This document shows, piece by piece, positions 15,308 to 22,094 of a stretch of 29,870 nt of DNA. The number at the start of each line of letters is the position of its first letter. Position 1 is the stretch's first letter. Origin of the DNA: Christensenella sp034926635 (GTDB taxonomy: Bacteria > Bacillota > Clostridia > Christensenellales > Christensenellaceae); assembly GCA_034926635.1 (NCBI GenBank), contig JAYFQX010000035.1, forward strand, positions 1 through 29,870. The letters are read 5' to 3'. The translations under genes and the position numbers were made by a program. The notes beneath the pieces are model-generated. The model had not been told where the DNA came from. It saw only the letters and a list, made by a program, of their open reading frames with translations, and ran no database searches.

Positions 15308-16264
15308 ATGGAATTAACAAAAGAACAAATGAGGAAGATCTATTACCAGATGTTCAGTTCCAGGACGTTTGAAGAACGCGTAAACGAAATGTTTATGAAA
15401 GGGCTGATACACGGGACAACACATTTGGCGGTAGGGGAAGAAGCTACGGCTGCCGGCGGTATCGGCGCGTTGAATCCGGACGACTATATTATGAGCTGCC
15501 ACAGGGGACACGCGCACTGTATTGCAAAGGGCGCTGATGTAAAGCGTATGATGTGCGAGCTGCTCGGCAAAAAAGACGGTTTTTGCAAAGGACTTGGCGG
15601 ATCAATGCACATTGTTGACATCTCTGTGGGGAACTTTGGCGCAAACGGTGTCATCGGACCTGCGATCCCGATGGCGACAGGCGTTGCGCTGGCAATTAAG
15701 AAAGACAAAAGTAATAAAGTGATCCTGGATTACTTTGGAGACGGTACTTCCAACTCCGGCTTATTCCACGAAGCGCTTAACATGGCTGCTCTGTGGAAAC
15801 TGCCGATCGTTTATATGTGCGAGAATAACCTGTATGGGATGTCTACGCCGGTATCAAAGAGCGTTTCTGTTCCGGATATCGCAACAAGGGCAAAAGCATA
15901 CGGCATTCCCGGCGTCATTGTAGACGGTACGGACGTGCTGGCGATTATGGACGTTGTAAAAGAAGCGGCGGAGCGTGCGCGCCGCGGCGAAGGTCCGACA
16001 CTGATCGAAGCAAAGACATATCGCTACCTCGGCCATTCCAAGAGCGACAAGCGCGCTTACAGAACGCGTGAGGAAGAAGCGGAATGGAAAGCAAAAGACC
16101 CGATTATTTCTTTCGGGAAATACATGCTGGAGCATGGATTTACGCAGAAAGAAATTGACGATCTCAGAGCTTTGGTAGAGCAGGAATGTGAAGAAGCCGT
16201 GGAGTATGCACAGGCAGCTGAGACCATTTCTCTGGAAGAAGCGAAAAAGCTTGTGTTTGCATAA
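15308..16264 (+). CDS. 2-oxoacid (pyruvate or acetoin) dehydrogenase E1 alpha subunit
   Basis: A 318-residue thiamine-diphosphate enzyme subunit. With E1 beta it decarboxylates a 2-oxoacid (or cleaves acetoin) and reductively acylates a lipoyl group. The TPP motif is visible: GDG at 144-146 through NN at 173-174 (GDGTSNSGLFHEALNM ... CENN). HRGHAH at 65-70 and the phosphorylation-loop region YRYLGHSKSDKRAYR are also typical. The length fits AcoA/PdhA of Gram-positives. It is the first of four genes in the canonical order E1a-E1b-E2-E3. Sequence alone does not separate pyruvate from acetoin dehydrogenase, and no acetoin-specific regulator gene is nearby. Confidence 0.93.
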   Translation: MELTKEQMRKIYYQMFSSRTFEERVNEMFMKGLIHGTTHLAVGEEATAAGGIGALNPDDYIMSCHRGHAHCIAKGADVKRMMCELLGKKDGFCKGLGGSMHIVDISVGNFGANGVIGPAIPMATGVALAIKKDKSNKVILDYFGDGTSNSGLFHEALNMAALWKLPIVYMCENNLYGMSTPVSKSVSVPDIATRAKAYGIPGVIVDGTDVLAIMDVVKEAAERARRGEGPTLIEAKTYRYLGHSKSDKRAYRTREEEAEWKAKDPIISFGKYMLEHGFTQKEIDDLRALVEQECEEAVEYAQAAETISLEEAKKLVFA

Positions 16265-16281
16265 CGGAGGGGAAGATATTT

Positions 16282-17262
16282 ATGAGTATCATTACATATA
16301 AAGAAGCGGTATCAGCCGCTTTGGCAGAAGAATTAAGAAGAGACGACAAAGTCTTCATGATGGGCGAAGACATGGGCGTATACGGCGGATGCTTTGGCGT
16401 AACCAAAGGGTTCCTCGAAGAATTTGGCGAAGATCGGATCATGGATACGCCAATTTCCGAGGGCGGATTTACCGGCATGGCTGTTGGCGCGGCAATGGCG
16501 GGATATCGCCCGATCGTAGAATATATGTTCTCCGATTTTGTAACCGTAGCGATGGATCTTATTTGTAACCAGGCTGCAAAACAGCGCTTTATGCTGGGCG
16601 GTCAGGTAAAGATCCCGCTTGTTATCCGTACGCCGGAAGGCAGCGGCACAGGCGCGGCTGCGCAGCATTCCCAGAGTCTTGAAGCATGGTTTTGCCATGT
16701 GCCGGGACTTAAGGTGGTTTGCCCCGCGACGCCTTATGATGTAAAGGGACTTTTGAAGGCGGCGATCCGCGAGGATAACCCGATCGTATTTTATGAGCAC
16801 AAGCTGCTTTACGGCACAAAAGGCGAAGTGCCGGAAGAAGAATATGTTCTGCCGATCGGCAAAGCCGATGTAAAGCGCGAAGGAAAAGATATTACGATCA
16901 TCAGTTATTCCATGACGCTTTTAAAGGCTTTAAAGGCTGCAGAAATGCTGGAAAAAGATGGAATCGATGCAGAAGTTATAGACCTTCGCACAGTTTCGCC
17001 GATCGATGTGGAAACGATCGTTGCTTCCGCCAAGAAAACAGGCCGTGTGCTGGTAACGCATGAAGGCGTGCAGAAATTCGGCGTTGGCGCGGAAGTTGCT
17101 TCCATCATCAACGACAGCGAAGCCTTCTTCTATCTCGACCGTCCTGTACGCCGGTTCGGCGGCGCAGACGATATTCCGATCCCGTATTCCCCGCAGCTCG
17201 AGGCGCAGGTGGTACCGCAGGCGGAAACAATATACGAAAAAGCAAAAGAATTGCTGAAATAG
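16282..17262 (+). CDS. 2-oxoacid (pyruvate or acetoin) dehydrogenase E1 beta subunit
   Basis: A 326-residue transketolase-like subunit that completes the E1 heterotetramer. Visible family features are MGEDMGVYGG near 30, DTPISEGGFTGMAVGAAMAG near 53-72, EGSGTGAAAQHSQSLEAWF with the conserved histidine, and the C-terminal transketolase domain from about 195 (DITIISYSM ... VIDLRTVSPID). It begins 17 nt after E1 alpha with a CGGAGGGG site. Length and motifs are normal. Confidence 0.94.
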   Translation: MSIITYKEAVSAALAEELRRDDKVFMMGEDMGVYGGCFGVTKGFLEEFGEDRIMDTPISEGGFTGMAVGAAMAGYRPIVEYMFSDFVTVAMDLICNQAAKQRFMLGGQVKIPLVIRTPEGSGTGAAAQHSQSLEAWFCHVPGLKVVCPATPYDVKGLLKAAIREDNPIVFYEHKLLYGTKGEVPEEEYVLPIGKADVKREGKDITIISYSMTLLKALKAAEMLEKDGIDAEVIDLRTVSPIDVETIVASAKKTGRVLVTHEGVQKFGVGAEVASIINDSEAFFYLDRPVRRFGGADDIPIPYSPQLEAQVVPQAETIYEKAKELLK

Positions 17263-17274
17263 GGGGACGCGCAA

Positions 17275-18222
17275 ATGACAAAAGTGATGTCCACGCCTGC
17301 TGCCAAACGGGTGGCAGGAGAACGAAAAATAGATTTGCACAAGGTAAAGGGAACCGGTATCGGCGGTTACGTACAGCTTTCTGACGTTCTTGGTTTTAAG
17401 GGCGGTAAAGCAACGTTTCTTGCACGTGCGGTTGCAGAATACCTGGATGTAGATCTTGACGCGGTAGAAGCTTCGGCAGACGGCGTAGTGCGCAAAGCAG
17501 ATGTGCTGGCGTACAAAGAACGCATGGGTGCCGACAGCGTGATCCCGCTCAATGGTATGAGGAAAGCAATTGCAAAGCAGATGAAGGCAAGCCTTGCGAC
17601 TGCCGCACAGTATACCATCATGGGCGAGGCGGACTGCACAAAGCTGAAAGGCGTTATGAAGCAGTATACGGCAGATTGCCTGGAAGCGACGGGCGTAAAG
17701 CCGACTTTCTCGGATTTGTTTATTAAGGCGTGCGCAATGGCGCTGAAGGAAAATCCGCTGCTCAACGCTTATTTCATGGAAGACCATGTTCTGGTAAAGG
17801 GCAATATCAATATTGGTTTGGCGGTTTCGCTGGGCGAAGACGGGTTAATTGTTCCAAACCTGAAAAACGCGCACATGATGACGCTTCAGGAAATTACGGT
17901 AATGCGGGAAGATCTGGTAACGCGTGCGCGCGCCGGAAAACTGCTGCCTGACGAATATTCCGGCGGCACATTCTCCATCTCCAATTACGGACGTACGCCG
18001 GTGCAATATTTTACACCGATCATCAACGTGCCGGAAAGCGCGATCCTCGGGATCGGCAATATGACAAATAAGCCGGTGGCGATCGGCAATGATATCGGCA
18101 TCCGTGCGATGCTTGGTCTCAGCTTAACGCTTGACCACAGGCATATTGACGGTACGACAGGCGAGAAATTCTTGAAGGATCTGAAAGCGATACTGGAAGC
18201 CCCGGAACAGTTGCTTGACTGA
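17275..18222 (+). CDS. E2 acyltransferase lacking a lipoyl domain
   Basis: A 315-residue dihydrolipoamide acyltransferase. It moves the acyl group from a lipoyl arm to CoA and forms the complex core. Domain order: a first peripheral subunit-binding domain at about 5-40 (STPAAKRVAG ... KVKGTGIGGYVQLSDVL), a second subunit-binding-like domain at about 47-80 (FLARAVAEYL ... VVRKADVLAY), then the catalytic domain from about 88. The active-site motif DHRHIDG is at 287-293, with H288 and D292. There is no lipoyl domain and no ETDK motif, although E2 normally carries one to three at its N-terminus. The ATG has a GGGGA site and follows E1 beta by 12 nt, so a missing N-terminus from a wrong start is excluded. 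Confidence 0.92.
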   Translation: MTKVMSTPAAKRVAGERKIDLHKVKGTGIGGYVQLSDVLGFKGGKATFLARAVAEYLDVDLDAVEASADGVVRKADVLAYKERMGADSVIPLNGMRKAIAKQMKASLATAAQYTIMGEADCTKLKGVMKQYTADCLEATGVKPTFSDLFIKACAMALKENPLLNAYFMEDHVLVKGNINIGLAVSLGEDGLIVPNLKNAHMMTLQEITVMREDLVTRARAGKLLPDEYSGGTFSISNYGRTPVQYFTPIINVPESAILGIGNMTNKPVAIGNDIGIRAMLGLSLTLDHRHIDGTTGEKFLKDLKAILEAPEQLLD

Positions 18223-18251
18223 CCGGCTGACCAATAGAAAGGAATAAATAA

Positions 18252-19973
18252 ATGGGTAATTTTATTACAATGCCTAAACTCGGAATGACGATGGAGGAAG
18301 GCAAAATCATAAAGTGGCTTGTCGAGGAAGGCGCGACAGTCGAAAAAGGCGATTATATTTTTGAAGTAGAAACAGATAAAACCTCGCTGGAGGTAGATGT
18401 TCTGTATTCGGGCAAAATTCTGAAGATTTATTATGGCGCGGGGGATACCGTTCCTTGCAATGACCCTGTGGCGTTTATTGGCGAAGAAGGCGAAGAGATC
18501 CCGGAGATCGAGAAAAAAGCTGCGGCACCTGCTGCTGCTGCGGCACCTGCTGCTGCCGTTCCGACTGCGGCACCCGCGAAGAAAGAAAAAGCAAAATCAA
18601 AAGCAAACCGTCCGCAAGGCAACTTTGATTATGATTTGATGGTAATCGGCGCAGGCCCGGGCGGCTATGTTGCGGCGATCCGTGCGGCACAGCTTGGCGC
18701 AAAGGTTGCGATCGTGGAAAAAGATACGGTCGGCGGTACCTGCCTCAACCGCGGCTGCATCCCCACCAAGGCTTATTATGCAAGTGCAAAGCATTGGAAG
18801 GACATCAAGAATTCCGATGAATTCGGTATTACGGTAGGAGAAGCTTCGTTTGATTGGAAGAAGATCCTTGCCCGCAAAAACGCAGTTGTCACGAAACTGA
18901 CAAACGGCGTAGGAGGCTTGCTGAAGAAGAACAAAGTGGAGCTTATTCAAGGCGAAGCGGAAATTGAAAAAGCAAATGAAGTAAAAGTAGGCGGAAAGAC
19001 GTTTACCTGTGCCTATACACTGCTGGCTACCGGTGCAAAACCGGCATCTGTGATCAAAACAGACGCAAAGCTGTTGAATACGGATCAGATTCTTGACCTC
19101 GATGCACTGCCGAAATCCATTGTGATCATTGGCGGCGGCGTGATCGGCTGTGAAATGGCATGTATCTTCAATGCTTTTGGTGTAAATACCACGATTGTGG
19201 AACTGCTCCCGCAGATCTTGCCCATGGCAGACGACGAAGTGGCGGCATGCCTCGCGGATGATATGAAGGCAAGCGGCATCAAGATCCTGACCGGAACGAC
19301 TTGCGATGAAATCAAGCAGGACGCCAAAGGTTATAGCATCAAGCTTTCGACCGGTGACACCATGGAATGTGATTTGATGCTCGAAGCAGTAGGCAGGAAA
19401 GCGGAAGGCAGCGGTTTTGAAAAACTGGATGTGAAGCGTACTGCTAAAGGCTGCGTAGAGGTTGATGACTTCATGCGCACAAGCGTAGAAAATATTTATG
19501 CGATCGGCGATATCAATGGAAAATTCCAGCTTGCGCATGCAGCGTCCGAGCAGGGCGTCCTTGCGGTAGAGCATATGTTTGGCGACCGTGACGAAGCAGA
19601 AGAACAGGCGATCCCGTCCTGCATCTTTACAGACCTTGAGATCGCGTTTGTCGGACTCACTGAAAAACAGGCAAAGGAACAGGGACTGCCGATCAAAGTC
19701 TATAAATTCCCTTATGCGGCAAATGGTAAAGCAATGACGCTTGGCGAAACCAAGGGTTTTGTAAAAGTAATTGCCGACGAACGTTTCGGAGAGATCCTCG
19801 GCGTGCATATCATCGGGGCGGAAGCGTCCAGCATGATCGAAGAAGCTGTGATGGCAATGCGCTGCGAAGCAACCGCGGAAGCGGCAGGCAGCACGATCCA
19901 CGCCCATCCGACTCTTTCGGAAACATTGATGGAAGCGTTCCTTGGCGCAAGCAGGGGCGCAGTCCATATGTAA
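18252..19973 (+). CDS. lpdA: Dihydrolipoamide dehydrogenase (E3) with N-terminal lipoyl domain
   Basis: A 573-residue flavoprotein, about 110 longer than plain E3. Residues 1-80 form a lipoyl domain with the modified lysine K43 in ETDKTSLEV. An alanine/proline-rich flexible linker follows (about 88-122). Then comes E3: FAD motif GAGPGG at 133-138, redox disulfide C164/C169 in GGTCLNRGCIPTK, NAD motif GGGVIG, and the C-terminal HAHPTLSE with the catalytic histidine-glutamate pair. Lipoyl-E3 fusions are known in several Gram-positives and in Neisseria. Here the fused domain is the only lipoyl domain seen in the operon, so it must serve E1 and E2 as well. Confidence 0.95.
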   Translation: MGNFITMPKLGMTMEEGKIIKWLVEEGATVEKGDYIFEVETDKTSLEVDVLYSGKILKIYYGAGDTVPCNDPVAFIGEEGEEIPEIEKKAAAPAAAAAPAAAVPTAAPAKKEKAKSKANRPQGNFDYDLMVIGAGPGGYVAAIRAAQLGAKVAIVEKDTVGGTCLNRGCIPTKAYYASAKHWKDIKNSDEFGITVGEASFDWKKILARKNAVVTKLTNGVGGLLKKNKVELIQGEAEIEKANEVKVGGKTFTCAYTLLATGAKPASVIKTDAKLLNTDQILDLDALPKSIVIIGGGVIGCEMACIFNAFGVNTTIVELLPQILPMADDEVAACLADDMKASGIKILTGTTCDEIKQDAKGYSIKLSTGDTMECDLMLEAVGRKAEGSGFEKLDVKRTAKGCVEVDDFMRTSVENIYAIGDINGKFQLAHAASEQGVLAVEHMFGDRDEAEEQAIPSCIFTDLEIAFVGLTEKQAKEQGLPIKVYKFPYAANGKAMTLGETKGFVKVIADERFGEILGVHIIGAEASSMIEEAVMAMRCEATAEAAGSTIHAHPTLSETLMEAFLGASRGAVHM

Positions 19974-20013
19974 AAGCTAATTCCAAACTCCTTAGAAATA
20001 TTGTCCTGACAAT

Positions 20014-20045
20014 AAAAAGAGGCGCTGTACGCCTCTTTTTATTAT
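20014..20045. terminator. Terminator of the dehydrogenase operon, bidirectional
   Basis: A perfect 11-bp stem AAAAAGAGGCG (20014-20024) with CGCCTCTTTTT (20030-20040), loop 5 nt. It has T runs on both strands, so it can also stop transcription from trxA. Confidence 0.92.
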
Positions 20046-20084
20046 ACTCATTTAAGGATCTTGATGAACATCTCATTAATAAGT

Positions 20085-20144
20085 TGCGGCCGCTTTAAAC
20101 GCGGCCGTAGATTGGGGGTATATGCAAACGCGGCTTTCGCCGCG
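20085..20144. other. Two adjacent GC-rich hairpins
   Basis: Stem 1: CGGCCGC (20087-20093) with GCGGCCG (20101-20107). Stem 2: CGCGGC (20129-20134) with GCCGCG (20139-20144), loop TTTC. They lie between the operon terminator and the end of trxA. They may help stop trxA transcription, but neither has a real T tract. Confidence 0.5.
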
Positions 20145-20183
20145 CCTGGTCAAAATTAAACGGAAGATTATAGTTGAGAAAAA

Positions 20184-20498
20184 TCAAGCGTGTTCTACAA
20201 AATCAATGATTTCGTCCTTTGATTTTACACCGACAAAACGTCCCATTTTTGCGCCGCCATCAAACAGGTAAACCGTTGGGATAGACATAACGCCATATTC
20301 CCGTGCAAGGTTCGGAGCATCGTCCACGTTTATTTTTACAATTTTCAGATTCTCCAGTGCACTGTCGACTTCTTCCAGAATCGGGGCAAGCATTTTGCAT
20401 GGGCCACACCAATCAGCATAGAAATCAACCAATACCATGCCTTTGCTCTGCATTACTTCCGAATCAAATTGGGCTTCCGTAATATGTTTAATACTCAT
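20184..20498 (-). CDS. trxA: Thioredoxin
   Basis: A 104-residue cytoplasmic disulfide reductant. The active site WCGPC is at 30-34 in DFYADWCGPCKMLAPILEE, and the cis-proline is in SIPTVYLFDGG. Length and motifs are those of a classical thioredoxin. A GGAGAG site precedes the ATG. No thioredoxin reductase gene is in the window. It is monocistronic, reading towards the E3 gene terminator. Confidence 0.96.
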   Translation of the reverse strand: MSIKHITEAQFDSEVMQSKGMVLVDFYADWCGPCKMLAPILEEVDSALENLKIVKINVDDAPNLAREYGVMSIPTVYLFDGGAKMGRFVGVKSKDEIIDFVEHA

Positions 20499-20616
20499 AA
20501 TGATAACTCTCCTTTAAGCATATGTTTACTTGTTTATATGTAACCAAACAAAAAGAAATTAAAACATAAAATCTTGTATTGCTGCACAATTCATTCAAAA
20601 AATACGCAAAATGGAA

Positions 20617-21549
20617 TTATTTCAGCAGGCTCTTGCTTTCTTTAAATACCCAGTCGCGCTGGATGCCGAAGCTCGCCATGAAAATAACAAAATCAACGAC
20701 AACCTTGAGCAGCGTGGTGACTGCGTCTCCGCCGCCAAGCAGATAGCCGAGCCCCCATACCAGCAGCCAGGAAGCGATCAGCTGTCCTATGGCAAGGATA
20801 ATAAACCGGATAACGGTTCCGGTGCTTTTGGCGTGTGAATTGAACACGGCGCCCTTGTTAAGAAGGTAGGTCGCGATGGAACATAAAATACGCGACAGCA
20901 CGGTTGCCACCAAAATTTTATATTCGTCCACAAGTCCGGAAAAAACTTTTTGGAACAGGTAAAAAGTACCGATGTCCACCAAATAGGCAAGAAAAGCGGC
21001 TATGCCAAATTTGATGAATACAAGATATAACTTAAACGACCGGGTCAGAAGTCCCCAGCCCGGCGCAGGAGCAACGGTATCATCGCACGGAACCGTCTTC
21101 ACAGCAATATTCTTCTCCCGTGCTTCCAAAATAATATTTTGCGCAAAACAATCCTCGCGGCTTTTCATGTGTGTCATGATTTCCAGGTTTTCGCGGGACA
21201 TTCCGATCAACGAAGATTCCACGTCGCCGATTTCTACACCTGATAAAAACCCATAAATGGTTTGAGGCAGAGGCTTTTTGCCTTCCTGTTTTCGCGTACC
21301 TACGCATACCTTCTGCGGCGAAGCGGCAAGAGCGTTTGCAACCGCCACTACATCCTGCACGGAAAAACCATCGGCAGGATCGAGTTTGATAAAGCTGCCG
21401 GAATCCGTCTGCGTAAGCGCAAGCTCAAAAAAACTGCGCATACCGCGTCCGTCAGCGCACAGAATACTGCGGAATCCGGCGGTGCGCAGGGCAGCTTCCA
21501 GTTGACTGTCTTGCGAATGTAATAAAACCGTAAATGTAATATACTCCAT
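20617..21549 (-). CDS. GtrA-like membrane protein fused to a degenerate glycosyltransferase domain
   Basis: A 310-residue protein. Residues from about 175 form a four-helix GtrA domain (FIKFGIAAFLAYLVD ... GIQRDWVF), a family thought to move undecaprenyl-phosphate-linked sugars across the membrane. Residues 1-165 keep the outline of a DPM1-like GT2 enzyme: a beta strand TFTVLLHS, KLDPADGFSVQDVVAVANAL where DADGQH normally stands, VCVGTRK, and GVEIGDVESSLIGMSRE where the DTQTGLR motif is expected. The usual DxD residues and DDGS motif are missing, so catalysis seems lost. There is no Shine-Dalgarno sequence and the promoter abuts the ATG. Confidence 0.8.
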   Translation of the reverse strand: MEYITFTVLLHSQDSQLEAALRTAGFRSILCADGRGMRSFFELALTQTDSGSFIKLDPADGFSVQDVVAVANALAASPQKVCVGTRKQEGKKPLPQTIYGFLSGVEIGDVESSLIGMSRENLEIMTHMKSREDCFAQNIILEAREKNIAVKTVPCDDTVAPAPGWGLLTRSFKLYLVFIKFGIAAFLAYLVDIGTFYLFQKVFSGLVDEYKILVATVLSRILCSIATYLLNKGAVFNSHAKSTGTVIRFIILAIGQLIASWLLVWGLGYLLGGGDAVTTLLKVVVDFVIFMASFGIQRDWVFKESKSLLK

Positions 21550-21558
21550 AATGAAATA

Positions 21559-21587
21559 ATTTTACCATGTTGATCGATAAGTTTCAA
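21559..21587 (-). promoter_or_regulatory. Promoter abutting the GtrA fusion gene
   Basis: On the minus strand TTGAAA (21582-21587), 17-nt spacer, TAAAAT (21559-21564), also with TGG before it. The predicted transcript start is 2-4 nt from the ATG, so the mRNA would be leaderless. Confidence 0.6.
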
Positions 21588-21631
21588 TGAAAAGCCGGAA
21601 GTTTTGAAATTGTAAGGAAATCTTCATTTTT

Positions 21632-21660
21632 TTGTATTTTATGCGGGAATCCGCTATAAT
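21632..21660 (+). promoter_or_regulatory. Promoter for the small membrane-anchored protein gene
   Basis: TTGTAT (21632-21637), 17-nt spacer, TATAAT (21655-21660), 30 nt upstream of the TTG start codon. Confidence 0.7.
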
Positions 21661-21690
21661 AAGATCACATGGAAAGCGAGGTGAAAAGCT

Positions 21691-22059
21691 TTGCGCGCGA
21701 TCCGCAATCTGGCGATTTTTTTAGTGCTGGCGCTTGTATTTGTGTTTGTGTTTGCAGGAAATACGCAGCTTGACAACATCCTTCCGCTCATGGAAATCAA
21801 AGGCGCAGTGACCACCGCTGTAATCGGCGGCGTGTACGATCTCGGCGACGGAGAATATTTGGTAAAATCAAAAGAAAAAGAATTGTTTACGGAGAAAATG
21901 GAAAAAGACGGATGGACTGCGCTGCCGAGCGAAGAAAACGGCAACCTTGTGTTTGCGCGAGGAGAAGAGCGCACGGAATACCGGGAAAGCCATTTTTTGA
22001 ATTTTACGGTTTATCGCCCTGCACAGGAAGTAAGTGCATGGGGGTTTTCCCTTGAATAA
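21691..22059 (+). CDS. Small membrane-anchored protein of unknown function
   Basis: A 122-residue protein that I do not recognise. An N-terminal hydrophobic segment (about 4-22, AIRNLAIFLVLALVFVFVFAG) is a membrane anchor or signal peptide. The rest is hydrophilic with mixed charge and an alternating pattern suggestive of beta strands. The start is a TTG preceded by GAGGTG at 8-9 nt; no ATG fits. Its own promoter and terminator support a real gene. It stands between two leftward glycan-related genes and points towards the glycosyltransferase end. Confidence 0.68.
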   Translation: MRAIRNLAIFLVLALVFVFVFAGNTQLDNILPLMEIKGAVTTAVIGGVYDLGDGEYLVKSKEKELFTEKMEKDGWTALPSEENGNLVFARGEERTEYRESHFLNFTVYRPAQEVSAWGFSLE

Positions 22060-22092
22060 AAAAGAGACGGCTTTTTCCTGCCGCCTCTTTTG
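22060..22092. terminator. Shared bidirectional terminator
   Basis: Stem AAAAGAG.CGGC (22060-22071) with GCCG.CTCTTTT (22080-22091), loop 8 nt. It has T runs on both strands and serves the small rightward gene and the leftward glycosyltransferase. Confidence 0.85.
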
Positions 22093-22094
22093 CA

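Noticed and set aside
17275..18222. E2 truncated by a frameshift that removed its lipoyl domain
   Set aside because: The gap to E1 beta is only 12 nt and holds the ribosome binding site, so there is no room for a lost domain remnant.
18597..19967. A 456-residue minus-strand ORF over the E3 gene
   Set aside because: Long, but antisense to lpdA, rich in C, F, H and R, and without known motifs; a shadow of codon bias.
20085..20144. An attachment site or mobile-element remnant at the GC-rich hairpins
   Set aside because: No integrase, transposase, direct repeat or composition shift is seen around them.
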